Assembly: GCF_011421635.1 (NCBI RefSeq)
Contig: NZ_WTLI01000007.1
Coordinates: forward strand, 106,232-170,231
Source of the DNA: Paenibacillus turpanensis
GTDB lineage: Bacteria > Bacillota > Bacilli > Paenibacillales > YIM-B00363
Direction: 5' to 3'
Length of the DNA stretch: 64,000 nucleotides
Shown: one piece after another, positions 26,260 to 36,616 of the stretch
Position numbering within the stretch: position 1 is the first letter of the stretch
How the letters are laid out: every line of letters starts with the position of its first letter
The notes under the pieces: generated by a model
What the model saw: the letters and a program-made list of their open reading frames with translations, nothing else
The model's database searches: none
Told to the model about the DNA's origin: nothing
Translations under genes and position numbers: made by a program

Positions 26260-26643
26260 TTACCAGAAGAATGGGAATGCCGCAAGAGCAGTTAACCAAA
26301 ACAGAGGGAAAATCCACCACCAGCCGGCACCCCAGCCGTAGTTGCCATAGCCATAGCCGTATGGATATGCGCCGTATCCCGGGTAGCCGTATGCTTTTGT
26401 TTTCACTTTGCTCATGGTTCTCAGCTTTTCGCCGACAGCTTTTTTCATGGACTTCTTCAAGCTGGCAACCGCTGCTTCCGGCACATTGTCGATGGGGCTC
26501 ATTACCAAATGACCCTCATGAACACGGTTAACCACGCCACAAACCATATCTCCATTACTTAACATCGCCATTACGGGACGTCCGATGTAAGGTGAAATCG
26601 CATCAGCCGATACTGGATGTTGAGCGAGTATTTGCACGTTCAC
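26260..26643 (-). CDS. small protein with Tyr/Gly-rich segment, possibly spore-surface related
   Basis: 127 residues. The N-terminal half contains a compact beta-barrel-like stretch (GRPVMAMLSNGDMVCGVV); the middle is basic; then a Tyr/Gly/Pro repeat (YGYPGYGAYPYGYGYGNYG) and a Trp/Phe-rich C-terminus. Such Tyr/Gly-rich tails recur in coat and surface proteins of endospore formers, but no family is certain. GTG start at 26643 after AAGGGGGG. Monocistronic, with its own terminator. Confidence 0.65.
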   Translation of the reverse strand: MNVQILAQHPVSADAISPYIGRPVMAMLSNGDMVCGVVNRVHEGHLVMSPIDNVPEAAVASLKKSMKKAVGEKLRTMSKVKTKAYGYPGYGAYPYGYGYGNYGWGAGWWWIFPLFWLTALAAFPFFW

Positions 26644-26796
26644 ACCCCCCTTCCTTCGAAACCAGTTTATGAGGAGGGCAAGTTCAATTCTTGGATAGGT
26701 ACCTAGGGGAGGAAAATAAACTATTGCCGGCAGTTTAGCTGCGGGAAAAAGAGTGGATGGACGAATAACGTAGCGACCCTTGAGTGGCAGGATAGG

Positions 26797-26855
26797 GTAA
26801 AAAAAGAAAAATAACCCTGTAGGGTAGTCTTGTTAAAGTTTCTACTCTACAGGGT
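26797..26855 (-). terminator. terminator of the surface xylanase gene
   Basis: Minus-strand stem ACCCTGTAGAGTAG/CTACCCTACAGGGT followed by a T-rich run; 47 bp after the stop. Confidence 0.85.
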
Positions 26856-26901
26856 ACAGTTTAAGCAGGCCTCCGTCTTCTTGCCCGTAATTCGATGGTC
26901 A

Positions 26902-29900
26902 TTACCGCTCCCAAATGCGGTACAGAATGACCGCCGCTTCGGCGCGGGTAAGGGAGTCGTTCGGCGCAAGCCGGCCGTTCTTGCCCGCGATGATGCCCGA
27001 CTTCACCAGGCCTGCGGCGCTCGCCTTCGCATAATCGGAAACGTTCGCCGCATCAGAATAAGCGTCCAAGGCTCCGCCGGCTTCGACCTTCTTGCCGGCT
27101 GCTTTCAAAGCTCGCGTCGTCAAGACCATCATGTCTTGACGGGAGATCGTGCTGTCCGGCTGGAACGTATTGTTTTCAAAGCCGGTGACGATCCCCAGCT
27201 CCTGCGCGATGGACAGCTCATCGTAGTAATAAGCGCCCGCTCTGACATCGCTAAACATCGCTTCATTTTCACCTGTGCCCTGTAATTCAAGGGCTCTTAC
27301 AAGAAGTGCAATGAACTCCGCTCTCTTGATGGCCTCATCAGGAGAGAAGCGGTCTTCGGCTGTCCCTTGGATCATATCGCGTGCGGCCATGGCATGAATG
27401 GCTTGCTGGGCCCATGGCACAGCCTTCAGGTCTTCAAAGGACTTATCCACAGAGGTTATTGCATAGACGCTAAAATGAGTGGTTTGGAATTTGACGGTTC
27501 CCGATGCCGCATCGTAACGGCTGCTCGGAACCGGTGTGGCCCGGCCCTCGTCATTGATGTACCAAATGACGATGCGGTACGGGTCGCGCAGCTCTTCCGC
27601 CGTTGGCGAGTAAGGAATGGATACCGTGACAGGCGCTTTCGGATTGTTCCACGCCAGATCCTTGCCATCCGCTGCAACGTTCAGATCGATTACCGGACGG
27701 CTGCCGATCTGTTCGCGGACCGAGACGTCGAGTTCTTCCACATTGACATGGGATACGCGAATCGATACTTGGTCAGCGGCGCCTATTCCCGCCAGCATGC
27801 TGCTTGGAACTTCCAGAGTCGCATGCTCGGTCTGCAGCAGAAGCACGTATGCTTCTTGGCTCTGAAGGCTTTGCGCGGGCAGCCGCAGCTCGTAGGATTG
27901 TGCCCCCGCCTGCTGCGGTACATCAATCACGACCTGCTTTCTGCCGTTAGCAGCCGCCTTCGCCTGCTCCAACGCTTGTTTCAAGCGATCGCTGGAAACG
28001 GTGGCTTTCGCGGCTCCGCTGTCGGTGGTTAATTCCGGCTTTAAGGTGACTGTACCGTTGCTCCCCTCCACATTTCCGGTCTGCGGGGCAGAGCCGCCAC
28101 CGCCACTTCCGCCTCCAGCACCGCCGCTGCTGCCACTGCTGCCACTGCCGTCGCCATCGTCTGCACCGTCATCGCCATCACCGGTCGAACCGCCGCCCTT
28201 CCCGGTGAGAGTCAGTTCGCCGTAAACGGAAGTGTCCATATAACCGCTGCCGCTCGTATCGTTCCATGCGGCAGCACTTTGACGCGCTCCGTCCTTCGCA
28301 TCATTAATCTGCACATCAAAGCCAAGCTTCACAGCGTCAGCTGGTGTTATCGACTTCAACGGGATCTTCACTTCCACCGTGTAGTTGCTTCCGTTGACCT
28401 TCGCTGCCGATGCAAAACCATCCGCGATCCTTTCCGGATTAAAGGAAGCTTCGTTGTCAAAATTGACTCGATACTGCCCGTCATCCTCTTGATAAAACGA
28501 CGTTTTTCCGTTGTTTTGGTCCAAGAAGATTTCGACGGAATCCTGCTCCCAGGCATTGGGATTGCTTTTATCTAGCTGAGAGTCGCTTACCTGAATCAAA
28601 ACATACAGGTTTTGATCATCCCAAAGCGCTTTCGCCACCCCGCTGGCGCCCTGCCATGCCGTCTGGTATCGGTTGACCGGCATTTCCGCCGCGCGGCTCC
28701 ATACCCCATCAACCGTCCCGTCAACAACCGGCGTCGCATAAACAGCGCTGCCTTGATTCGCTTCCACAACGATAGGCGGGTTCTCTTCCATAAATTTATC
28801 CGGTTGAATAACGCCGTAGTAAGCTGGTTTGGCCTGCAAATCCTTATCGAACAGCAGCGGACTATTTGCCGCTCTCCAGCTTGTCGCGTCATTGAGCCCC
28901 CAAAGCGTAATGCGCGCAATATGCTCCGCATGAGTCTTGTAAAGCTTAAACAGCTGCGCGTATAAATAGCCCTGCGCCTTCGCCTGCTGCTCGGTGAGCT
29001 CTCCGTTGCTTCCCGCTTGAATATCGAGTTCGGTTACACTTACTTCCACACCCAAGGAAATAAACTTCTCCAGCGACATTTTCACATTATTCGGGTTCGT
29101 GCTGGCATTGTAATGCGCCTGCATCCCGATCCCGTCGATCAGAAGCTTGCCGCCATGCGCCTGTGCATACTTCTCATTGATTTCTTTCACCATGCTGTAG
29201 ATGGCGTGCGCTTTATTTTGATTGTCATCGTTATAATCGTTGTAGTAGAGCTTTATATCCCAGCCGTTCTCGTCAAGCACCTCTCTTGCGGCAAGGAACG
29301 CCTGCTCCACATAGTCCGGCCCGATAGCCTGATACCAGGCGGATTTGCGCAGCGCGGCTTGCCAATCCGCTGGATTCGGCGGGTTATCGATCATCGCCTC
29401 GTTGACGACGTCCCACGAAATCATTTTCTCCCCATAATGCTCCATGACGGTTCGGATATGAGTCCTCATATTGGCCAACGCTTCTTCCCGGCTCATCGGG
29501 ATCGTGTTGTTTTCCGCATCCGTTATCGTATTCATCCAAGCCGGTGTCTGCTGATGCCATACCAGCACGTGGCCATGCATCTGCAGCCCGGCAGCGAGGA
29601 CTTTATCCACAATGGTATCCGCCGCATCAAATGTAAAATTGCCCTTTGTCGGCTGCATCGCATCCGGCTTCATAGCATTTTCCGCAGTGGCGACGTTATG
29701 ATGCATCTGGAGCAGCTCGGCCCGAACGCCTTCCAGGTCGGCCGCCGATACAGCATTGCCGATTAGAAAATCGTGTTGATACACATCTTTGATCGGAGCG
29801 AGGTCCTTCTCGATCGTGATCGGACCGGAGTCCGTCGATTCGAAACGGATATCGTCGATATAGTAGGATGCCGTGCTGTTATTGCTTTCCACGTAGATGG

Positions 29901-31575
29901 ACAAGTACTCGTCACTGATCGTGTTGTATCGATAAGTCCCTTCTAATAGAACCCAGCCGTCCTCGGTGCTGACCGTTTTTGATGTGATGTTATTGTAGCT
30001 GGGGCTCGTTGTGCCAACCTGTGTGGATAACTGGAGCTGCGAGCTTGCCGGAGAAATCAGCTTCACCCAAGCTGAAATGCGGTATTCGTGGCCCTTATCG
30101 ACAAACTTCTCCACACGCAGGGCCGGTCCATGCCATGTGTTCGTTCGGCCCTCCACCTTCAAAGCGTAGGAGCCGCCGTCGGTATGATTGGCTTCATCCG
30201 TGACCGTCAGCGTTTCCGTACCTGCTCTGCCTGTGAAGCCGCCGAATGCTTGATCCTCAAAATCGATTGTGGTAAAAGGCAATGCTGGATCTCTTGGTGT
30301 TTCCGGCACCGGGTTCTCGCCGCCCGATGACACCTTTTCTGTAATGATCATCTCTCCAATGTAAAAAGGAACCGTTTTGCCGGATTCGCTGGATTGCACG
30401 CGCAGCTTCGAATCCTTGCTCGTGTCGACGGTAAACTCTTTCGTCAGGGTAAGCGCTGAACCGGCTTCGTAGCTGACATTGGCGAGAAGTTCGTAGCTTT
30501 CGATCGTTTGAAGATACGCTTCTGCACCGGAAGGCACAGCGACATCGCCGTCCACATAAACGGATACGGATACGGTATACGTTTTGCCGTCTGTGAGGCC
30601 CATGTCGCTGAAGCTGAAATCCGCCGCATCCCAATTGTTCTCGCGGCTGCTTACATATAAAGCGGCACCGTCTTCGTTGCCGGCAAAAACCTTGCCCGTG
30701 ACAGGTGTCAGGGCTGCGCCGCCCGATTGCACGGCTATACCCTGGCCGTCGGCGAAGGTTTCGCGGTACACGGTGACCACCTCTTCCGCAGGTGCTTCCT
30801 CCAGTGGAGGTCCTCCAACCATCGCGGCGAATTCGCTTAGGGTCGTGCCTCTCATCATGTAATGTCGGCCGACGGCATAATGGCTTTGATCGGGATAGCC
30901 TACTTTAAAGGCGTATTTGATGCCGTTTTCTTGGGCTGCCGCTTCGGCATTCGCATTAAAGGCGCCGTAGGGGTAGGCAAAGAGCATAGGATCTTCCCCT
31001 GTAATGCCCTTCAAATAGATAGCAGCTGCGGAAATTTCGGCTGACGCCTGTTCCTTGGTGATCGCGGTCGTCCAAACCCCGCCGTTCGCAGTGTCGTTGT
31101 TATGCGTTTTGGAGTGGTTTTGCAGGCTGACGCTGGGCTCGGCCGCAAGCGCTCGCAGCTGCTCTGACGTCATGCTGTACCCGCCGTCGATCCAGTCGCT
31201 GACCACAAATTGAACGGAGTTCATTCCGTATTGCTTCAAAATGGGCAGCGCATTGGTGATGAAATCAGGCGTGGCATCGTCGAAGGTCAGCAAAATCGGC
31301 TTTTCGGGAGCCGTCTCTTTGCCTTCCCGGATGCTGACATACTGCTTTGCGGACAACGTGGTGTACCCATTGTCGCTTAAATATTTCATCTGCTTCGAGA
31401 AGTTCTCTATGCTTGTATGCGTCCAGTCGTCCGTCGCATTCGCTACAATCCGGTGATACAGCATAACCGGAATATCCGGCCCCGCAGCCTTCACCGCTGA
31501 AAATAGTCCAAAGGACGGAATAAGCAACGCCGCTGTAAGTATGATCGAGATGGTTTTGTTGAGCAATGTACTCAT
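26902..31575 (-). CDS. SLH-anchored multi-domain xylan-degrading enzyme: CE4 deacetylase, CBMs, GH10 xylanase, CBM9
   Basis: 1557 residues. Signal peptide (about 1-30). Polysaccharide deacetylase/NodB domain (about 35-255) with metal and catalytic residues in TFDDATPD and NHSKTH. Two beta-sandwich carbohydrate-binding modules (about 270-425, 440-585). GH10 catalytic domain (about 595-935) with acid/base Glu in [10 protein letters not shown] and nucleophile Glu in [12 protein letters not shown]9-like module (about 955-1130), Gly/Ser-rich linker, a bacterial surface linker domain and three C-terminal SLH repeats (about 1370-1557). It would deacetylate and cut xylan at the cell surface. ATG 31575 follows AGGAGGG by 9 nt; ATG 31584 is an alternative. 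Confidence 0.93.
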   Translation of the reverse strand: MSTLLNKTISIILTAALLIPSFGLFSAVKAAGPDIPVMLYHRIVANATDDWTHTSIENFSKQMKYLSDNGYTTLSAKQYVSIREGKETAPEKPILLTFDDATPDFITNALPILKQYGMNSVQFVVSDWIDGGYSMTSEQLRALAAEPSVSLQNHSKTHNNDTANGGVWTTAITKEQASAEISAAAIYLKGITGEDPMLFAYPYGAFNANAEAAAQENGIKYAFKVGYPDQSHYAVGRHYMMRGTTLSEFAAMVGGPPLEEAPAEEVVTVYRETFADGQGIAVQSGGAALTPVTGKVFAGNEDGAALYVSSRENNWDAADFSFSDMGLTDGKTYTVSVSVYVDGDVAVPSGAEAYLQTIESYELLANVSYEAGSALTLTKEFTVDTSKDSKLRVQSSESGKTVPFYIGEMIITEKVSSGGENPVPETPRDPALPFTTIDFEDQAFGGFTGRAGTETLTVTDEANHTDGGSYALKVEGRTNTWHGPALRVEKFVDKGHEYRISAWVKLISPASSQLQLSTQVGTTSPSYNNITSKTVSTEDGWVLLEGTYRYNTISDEYLSIYVESNNSTASYYIDDIRFESTDSGPITIEKDLAPIKDVYQHDFLIGNAVSAADLEGVRAELLQMHHNVATAENAMKPDAMQPTKGNFTFDAADTIVDKVLAAGLQMHGHVLVWHQQTPAWMNTITDAENNTIPMSREEALANMRTHIRTVMEHYGEKMISWDVVNEAMIDNPPNPADWQAALRKSAWYQAIGPDYVEQAFLAAREVLDENGWDIKLYYNDYNDDNQNKAHAIYSMVKEINEKYAQAHGGKLLIDGIGMQAHYNASTNPNNVKMSLEKFISLGVEVSVTELDIQAGSNGELTEQQAKAQGYLYAQLFKLYKTHAEHIARITLWGLNDATSWRAANSPLLFDKDLQAKPAYYGVIQPDKFMEENPPIVVEANQGSAVYATPVVDGTVDGVWSRAAEMPVNRYQTAWQGASGVAKALWDDQNLYVLIQVSDSQLDKSNPNAWEQDSVEIFLDQNNGKTSFYQEDDGQYRVNFDNEASFNPERIADGFASAAKVNGSNYTVEVKIPLKSITPADAVKLGFDVQINDAKDGARQSAAAWNDTSGSGYMDTSVYGELTLTGKGGGSTGDGDDGADDGDGSGSSGSSGGAGGGSGGGGSAPQTGNVEGSNGTVTLKPELTTDSGAAKATVSSDRLKQALEQAKAAANGRKQVVIDVPQQAGAQSYELRLPAQSLQSQEAYVLLLQTEHATLEVPSSMLAGIGAADQVSIRVSHVNVEELDVSVREQIGSRPVIDLNVAADGKDLAWNNPKAPVTVSIPYSPTAEELRDPYRIVIWYINDEGRATPVPSSRYDAASGTVKFQTTHFSVYAITSVDKSFEDLKAVPWAQQAIHAMAARDMIQGTAEDRFSPDEAIKRAEFIALLVRALELQGTGENEAMFSDVRAGAYYYDELSIAQELGIVTGFENNTFQPDSTISRQDMMVLTTRALKAAGKKVEAGGALDAYSDAANVSDYAKASAAGLVKSGIIAGKNGRLAPNDSLTRAEAAVILYRIWER

Positions 31576-31610
31576 GGAATGCATCCCTCCTAGCAAAATT
31601 CAATAATTGG

Positions 31611-31664
31611 ATTAAGCGCTTACATGATTGTGCGATCCTGCCTCCTCTCCCGTTTTTAATTATA
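31611..31664 (-). promoter_or_regulatory. promoter -10 and probable CcpA (cre) site of the xylanase gene
   Basis: TATAAT on the minus strand (31664-31659) with only a weak -35. Downstream of it, ATTAAGCGCTTACA (31611-31624) matches 12 of 14 positions of the cre consensus TGWAANCGNTNWCA and contains the TAAGCGCTTA palindrome. Position after the -10 fits roadblock-type catabolite repression. Confidence 0.6.
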
Positions 31665-31788
31665 GCTTTACCTCAAAATCAAATAACTGTAAGAACTTTA
31701 GAATGTAGTGTAGTTATTTAATATTTCGTAAGGAGGCATGTAACCATCTTCACAGCGTTAGTGGCTATCCCTGAAAGCCCCCATGGAG

Positions 31789-31794
31789 TATAAT
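31789..31794 (+). promoter_or_regulatory. candidate -10 for the ABC-cNMP gene leader
   Basis: TATAAT in an otherwise geneless 350-bp divergent region; the -35 is weak. The leader that would start here runs into the terminator at 31859-31887 before the exporter gene. Confidence 0.35.
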
Positions 31795-31858
31795 TTGGGT
31801 AGTAGAACTTGGTAAGGGCTTCGAACGGCAGCCTATTTTTTTATATAGGATAGCAGGG

Positions 31859-31887
31859 GCATCGACTCTAGGTTGATGCTCTTTTTT
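31859..31887 (+). terminator. leader terminator before the ABC-cNMP exporter gene
   Basis: GCATCGAC/GTTGATGC stem (one G-U pair) with a TCTAG loop followed by CTTTTTT, 40 bp before the start of the exporter gene. Because the upstream gene is divergent, it can only act on a leader transcript of the exporter gene. Confidence 0.65.
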
Positions 31888-31927
31888 GATATGGAGTAGG
31901 GGTTCTTCAAGGGGGGCGGGAAATGTC

Positions 31928-34075
31928 ATGGCTTTTATTAAAATGGTGCTCAATCACTTTGTAAAAAGTAGAATGCTATTCTTTGTTTTTATCGTTAGTA
32001 TTTTCATTGAAGTCGTATATATGGTCGCGACGCCTTTGGCGCTGAAATATTTGGTGGACGATGCGTTTGCTCCGAAAAATGGTACAGCATTTCTCATCAT
32101 CATGGCCGTGCTGTTTGGCGGGGGAATCCTTAACATTGTTGCGAACACCGCTGGAGATTTTTCCTTAGGAAAGCTGAGCGGGGAGATGATTCGCAGATTG
32201 AGAACTCAGCTTTATGCGCATTTGCAAAAACAGTCACAGTCCTTTTACCAGCGGTATCAGGTGGGCGACCTTGTCTCCCGTTTTATATCCGATATGGGGG
32301 TCATGGAACGTGTGGTAAGCGGTTCGTTTCCGTTAACCGTAAAGCAGGGGCTGAATGTGCTGCTCGGACTAGGGATGCTGTTTGCAGTTGGATGGAAGCT
32401 TACGCTTGCGATGCTTGCCGGCTCTTTTCTGCTGTTTGTCGGTCCGCGCCTGCTTCAGCGTAAATCCGAATCCGCCAATTCGGCCTACAAGCAAGCCCAG
32501 GAGCAGTTCTCTAATATGATCGATGAGACGATTAAGGGGCAAAAAACGATAAAAAGCTTATATCAACAGCCCCGGTTTCAAGAACGAGCGGCAAAGCATA
32601 TTCAGTCATTGTTTTCCTCCGGTTTGCGGTTACATATGATCAACTCCTTGATGGAACGTCTGCCGTTAACGGCCCTGCTGTTTTTGAACGGGATTATGTT
32701 GGGGTTCGGCGGGTACTTGGTTTTTCATGACGAAATGTCGGTCGGGGATTTTATGGCCTTTTTCACCCTGTTTTTGACGGTCGGGCAATCTGCTTCCAAT
32801 TTAGCGTATTTGATTCCGATTCTGATCGATTCGAGCATCAGCTTTAAACGGGTAAACGAGATGATGGAGCATCGGACCGAGGTGCCGGAACCGGACGTGC
32901 CTGTAGAGCTGCCGGCGTTTACCGGGACGTTGCGAATGAATGAGGTTACCTTCGGCTACGCCGAGGATGTTGACCAGCTGCGTCAGGTCACTCTTGGTAT
33001 CCCGGCAGGCAGCTATGTGGCATTCGTCGGTCCGAGCGGATCCGGGAAAAGCACGGCTTTGCAGCTGTTGTCGAGATTTTACGACCCGAGAAGCGGGACT
33101 GTGACATTGGATGGCTATGACCTGCGAAACGTCAGCGAAGCCTCGCTGCGCAAGCTTTTAACCCTGGTTACGCAGGATACCTTCTTGTTTGAGGCGACGG
33201 TTCGGGACAATCTTCTGCTTGACGGAAAGGACCGCACCGAAGCCGAAATGCTGGCCGCCGCCAAACAGGCGTACATTCACGAGGTCATTCAGAGATGGCC
33301 GAACGGTTACGATACTTGGATTCATCAAGGGGGCGGAACGCTGTCGGGCGGTGAGCGGCAGCGCCTGGCTATTGCGAGAGCGCTGCTTCGTAAGCCTTCC
33401 CTCTTGTTGCTTGATGAAGTGACCTCGGCGCTCGATCCTGCCGCAGAAGCGGAGATCGTCCAGCTGCTGCAGCGCATCCGCGGAGAAATGACGATTATTT
33501 CCGTTACTCACCGATTGGCATCTGTGGTGAATGCAGACCTGATTTATGTTTTTGAAGAAGGACGGGTCGTTGAATCCGGCACACATGAGGAGCTTTTGCG
33601 GGGTCGCGGCTTGTACTTTAGATTATGGGAAAAGCAGCAGGGCTTCCAGGTTTCCAGAGACGGACTGCATGCATCGGTTGATGTGGAGCGCCTTGCCCAA
33701 ATGCCGTTCTTCCATGGCATCGAGCTGCCCCTCCTGCAAAATATTGCGGCTCTCTTCACTACTGAAACTTGTCAGGAGGGTGAGGAGATTGTACGTGAAG
33801 GGGAAGAAGGGAATCAATGTTACCTTATTGTTCGCGGCAAGTTTGAGGTGGTCAAGCAGGTGCCGGAGGGTGGACACACACGGGTGGCTGTCTTGCAGGA
33901 TGGTGATCATTTTGGCGAAATCGCGCTGTTAAAAAATATTCCGAGAACGGCTACGGTAAGAGCCCTTGTTCCCTCGATCCTGTTGTCGATTAGACGGGAG
34001 GCATTCCAAAGGTTGATGCAGGAACAGCCTCAGATTCTTTTGACACTGGAACAAACCTTGAAGCACCGCATGTAA
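31928..34075 (+). CDS. ABC exporter with C-terminal cyclic-nucleotide-binding-type domain
   Basis: 715 residues. Six-helix exporter membrane domain (about 10-310), nucleotide-binding domain (about 330-570: GPSGSGKST, LSGGERQRL, LLLLDEVTSALD), then a cNMP-binding/CRP-like beta-barrel (about 595-710) with EGEEGNQCYLIVRGKFEV and GDHFGEIALLKNIPRTATV, the last close to the phosphate-binding cassette. This half-transporter would dimerise and could be gated by a nucleotide or by a degenerate sensor domain. ATG 31928 is chosen; GGGGGGCGGG precedes it. Peptide, lipid or drug substrates are all possible. Confidence 0.88.
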   Translation: MAFIKMVLNHFVKSRMLFFVFIVSIFIEVVYMVATPLALKYLVDDAFAPKNGTAFLIIMAVLFGGGILNIVANTAGDFSLGKLSGEMIRRLRTQLYAHLQKQSQSFYQRYQVGDLVSRFISDMGVMERVVSGSFPLTVKQGLNVLLGLGMLFAVGWKLTLAMLAGSFLLFVGPRLLQRKSESANSAYKQAQEQFSNMIDETIKGQKTIKSLYQQPRFQERAAKHIQSLFSSGLRLHMINSLMERLPLTALLFLNGIMLGFGGYLVFHDEMSVGDFMAFFTLFLTVGQSASNLAYLIPILIDSSISFKRVNEMMEHRTEVPEPDVPVELPAFTGTLRMNEVTFGYAEDVDQLRQVTLGIPAGSYVAFVGPSGSGKSTALQLLSRFYDPRSGTVTLDGYDLRNVSEASLRKLLTLVTQDTFLFEATVRDNLLLDGKDRTEAEMLAAAKQAYIHEVIQRWPNGYDTWIHQGGGTLSGGERQRLAIARALLRKPSLLLLDEVTSALDPAAEAEIVQLLQRIRGEMTIISVTHRLASVVNADLIYVFEEGRVVESGTHEELLRGRGLYFRLWEKQQGFQVSRDGLHASVDVERLAQMPFFHGIELPLLQNIAALFTTETCQEGEEIVREGEEGNQCYLIVRGKFEVVKQVPEGGHTRVAVLQDGDHFGEIALLKNIPRTATVRALVPSILLSIRREAFQRLMQEQPQILLTLEQTLKHRM

Positions 34076-34112
34076 AAGATAGACGAAACTCAAGGACGAG
34101 GTGTGTTTAGAA

Positions 34113-34241
34113 ATGAGCATCCGCTGCGGACGCGGTGTAGACATGCTGGAACCCCGGAAGAAGAGTTTGCGTATTTTTAATGTGGATAAATGGGCCGATT
34201 CTGGCGTAACGTGTAAAAAAGACCTAAGGGAGGTTATGTAA
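34113..34241 (+). CDS. possible small ORF upstream of PH-domain gene
   Basis: 42 codons starting MSIRCGRGVDMLEPRKK, with GAGGTG about 10 nt upstream, and ending in TAA that touches the next ATG. The PH-gene ribosome-binding site AAGGGAGG lies in its last codons, so it could couple translation. No homology is recognised; it may be chance. Confidence 0.3.
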   Translation: MSIRCGRGVDMLEPRKKSLRIFNVDKWADSGVTCKKDLREVM

Positions 34242-34613
34242 ATGGCAACGCAAAGTATTTTGGAATGGACCTTGGTGGCGGAGTGTCCGGTTCCGTCCGA
34301 TGTAAATGAGCTGCTTGTTCCGGGTGAAGTGGCGGTTGCGGCATACAAAACGTTCCGCGATTCGGCGATCTTTACGAACAAGAGGTTGATCGTAAGGGAC
34401 GCACAGGGGCTCACCGGCAAGAAGGTGGAGATTTATTCCCTGCCGTATTCCTCAATTAACATGTGGTCGACCGAGAACGCAGGGCGGTTCCTCGATTTTA
34501 ACGCAGAGGTGGAGCTGTGGACACGGGCGGGGCACATTAAAGTGAAACTGCAAAAAGGCGTCGATATCCGCAAGTTCGATGCATTAATCGCGAATGCGCT
34601 TTTGAAGGATTAG
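34242..34613 (+). CDS. PH-domain-containing protein (bacterial PH-like)
   Basis: 123 residues forming a single beta-rich domain: LVPGEVAVAAYKTFRDSAIFTNKRLIV is the usual bacterial PH start, followed by KKVEIYSLPYSSINMW and VELWTRAGHIKVKL. Such proteins are small and cytoplasmic or membrane-adjacent; function unknown. ATG 34242 has AAGGGAGG at 8 nt. A clear terminator follows, so it is separate from the next gene. Confidence 0.82.
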   Translation: MATQSILEWTLVAECPVPSDVNELLVPGEVAVAAYKTFRDSAIFTNKRLIVRDAQGLTGKKVEIYSLPYSSINMWSTENAGRFLDFNAEVELWTRAGHIKVKLQKGVDIRKFDALIANALLKD

Positions 34614-34624
34614 AGGAAGAGGCT

Positions 34625-34657
34625 GGCATGGACCGCACAAGGTCGATGCCTTTTTTT
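34625..34657 (+). terminator. terminator after PH-domain gene
   Basis: GGCATGGACC/GGTCGATGCC stem (one mismatch) followed by seven T residues. Confidence 0.88.
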
Positions 34658-34698
34658 GCTATAATGGGGACATATGAATCAGGGCTGGAGTGAATAGG

Positions 34699-35922
34699 AT
34701 GGCCGATATGATAACCTTGCCGGAAATGAAAGAACAAATCAAAAAACTGATCAGCTACCACTCGGATCGCGGCTTTTTACACTATGGAGATTGCAATCGG
34801 GTTTGTGACGAATTGATCCGAATCGCAGCGAGAAGTAAGATGCTTGAGGACCAGCTGCTTGCCATGGATATTCAGCTTCATATTTTGGCGGAAACGGCGA
34901 AGCTGATCTCTCACGCGGATACGTCATCCGGCGCGGCCGGGGACACCATTGATTTTAGCTTGGAGGCGATCGAGGAATGCAGCAAGTCTGCCCCCGAAAA
35001 CCTGCACAAAGCGATGTTTGATTCGCTCTTAAAGACCGTAAAGAAAAAAGCTTTTTCCGAGTGGAAGGAAGTTGGGTACAAGCTGCTGCGAAGCGCGGTG
35101 TATTTGGTGCAGGACCAAAACCAAGCGAAGAAGGTCTATGAGCTGTTTCCGATCTTAGGGAACATGTACGGTGGAAAAGAGTACCCGGATCGATATCTCA
35201 TCACGCATGGCATCATCGAACGGTTGGAAGGGGAGGCTGCATCAGAGCAATATTTGCTGGAGCATCTTGAAGTGCCTGAAATCCGCATGATCGTTGTGAA
35301 GCGGGCAATAGCTGCCAAAAATTATGATTGGGCGGAAAAGCTTGCTGCTGATGCTCTTCGCAAAGATCGTTCCTTTCTAGAGCCGTCGAAGTGGGCATAT
35401 GCACTGGAGCGTATTTATGCAGAAACAGGAAACCGGGAGAAGCGGCTGGAGATGGCCCGTCTGATTTTGCTGAAGGGAGATACGTCGTTTTACCGTAAAA
35501 TAAAGGAGCTTTGTTCGTCCGAAGAAATATGGGAGGAGCAGCGGGAAGCTCTCCTTCAAGAGCTGTCGAAGGCTTATATGTATCATATATACGCGGATTT
35601 GTTATCGAAGGAAGGGGAAGAGGCTAGACTTTTACAGGTCGTGCAGGAACATCCGAATCTCATTGAGGATTATGGAAGACAGCTGTCCGTTTTATTCCCT
35701 GAGGAGACCTATACGATCTATGAGAATTATATTGAAGAGCAAGCGGCGACAGCTACGGATCGCAGAAAATACAAAGGCGTATGCAAGCTGATCCGGGGTT
35801 ATTCGGCAGCGGGGGCAAAAACTGCCGCGTTAGCTGCAATTCAGCGCTTGATCGAAAAATACCCGCGCCGCCCGGCGATGGTGGACGAGCTGGAAGGGCT
35901 GCGTAAGAAGCTGGTGAAATAA
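34699..35922 (+). CDS. helical-repeat protein of unknown function, SWIM-protein-tail-like
   Basis: 407 residues, entirely alpha-helical, with degenerate paired-helix repeats (AEKLAADALRKDRSF, KWAYALERIYAETGNREKRLEMARLILL, LIEKYPRRPAMVDELEGLRKKL). The closest impression is the C-terminal helical part of Bacillales SWIM zinc-finger proteins, but no SWIM motif is present. ATG 34699 is preferred (GGAG 11 nt upstream); GTG 34690 and ATG 34708 are in frame. A TATAAT at 34660-34665 immediately after the previous terminator may be its promoter. Converges with the DUF421 gene. Confidence 0.6.
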   Translation: MADMITLPEMKEQIKKLISYHSDRGFLHYGDCNRVCDELIRIAARSKMLEDQLLAMDIQLHILAETAKLISHADTSSGAAGDTIDFSLEAIEECSKSAPENLHKAMFDSLLKTVKKKAFSEWKEVGYKLLRSAVYLVQDQNQAKKVYELFPILGNMYGGKEYPDRYLITHGIIERLEGEAASEQYLLEHLEVPEIRMIVVKRAIAAKNYDWAEKLAADALRKDRSFLEPSKWAYALERIYAETGNREKRLEMARLILLKGDTSFYRKIKELCSSEEIWEEQREALLQELSKAYMYHIYADLLSKEGEEARLLQVVQEHPNLIEDYGRQLSVLFPEETYTIYENYIEEQAATATDRRKYKGVCKLIRGYSAAGAKTAALAAIQRLIEKYPRRPAMVDELEGLRKKLVK

Positions 35923-35938
35923 AGGACTATTCTTGGAT

Positions 35939-36616
35939 TTAATGATATAGCGGGGGCAAAGGGGAAGGCTCCTTGTCCTCGTATTTCATAATATGCAAAG
36001 CATGCTGTTCATTAATGGTTGCCAGAAAAATATCCTCAAGCTGAACTTGCTGCTGCTTCATTTGATCCTTCAGCCACATGTCATGAACTCCAAATTTGGA
36101 CAAAACATTCTTCTCGATTTTCCCCTCACGAATGATAGGGTACGAAGCGGACGTGTTCGCGAGCTCCATGATCGTTAGCTTTCCGCTTCCCTCAATCACC
36201 CCAAGATGAACATGCTGTACGTCAAAAATGTTTTTCTCCCGAAGCATCTGCAACAAGTTATCAATGGAGTAGTTTATGTTCTTTACGTTTTGGTAGATGA
36301 ATTTCCCGTTATAAATGACGATGATCGGTTCAAAGGTAACGAGCTTTCCGAACCAGCGCGATTTGATTGCCGAATGGGAAAATATTTTTTGGACGATACC
36401 AATGACGATAATGGCGAAGGCCGTTGGCAGGTGTTGAATATTAGGGTCGGCAATATCCGCTCCTACCACGGATCCCAGGGACAAAATCACGAGAAAATCG
36501 AAAACCGGCATTTCTCCAATAGAGCGTCTGCCCATAAATAAGGTGATGATGAGCATGACCGGAAAGATAGTTACGATTCTGCCTAATACGACAGCCAAAT
36601 CCTTGAGGATATCCAT
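35939..36616 (-). CDS. DUF421 (YetF/YdfR-type) membrane protein
   Basis: 225 residues with three N-terminal membrane helices (about 5-90) and a cytoplasmic beta-alpha domain. GRRSIGEMPVFDFLVILSLGSVVGADIAD and EPIIVIYNGKFIYQNVKNINYSIDNLLQMLRE are diagnostic for the DUF421 family, linked to spore or membrane physiology in Bacillus. GAAAGGG precedes the ATG. It stands alone between a helical-repeat gene and the divergent MerR gene. Confidence 0.9.
   Translation of the reverse strand: MDILKDLAVVLGRIVTIFPVMLIITLFMGRRSIGEMPVFDFLVILSLGSVVGADIADPNIQHLPTAFAIIVIGIVQKIFSHSAIKSRWFGKLVTFEPIIVIYNGKFIYQNVKNINYSIDNLLQMLREKNIFDVQHVHLGVIEGSGKLTIMELANTSASYPIIREGKIEKNVLSKFGVHDMWLKDQMKQQQVQLEDIFLATINEQHALHIMKYEDKEPSPLPPLYH

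Noticed and set aside
29017-29766. 249-codon open frame antisense to the GH10 domain
   Set aside because: The opposite strand encodes an unmistakable GH10 catalytic domain; the antisense product shows no motif.
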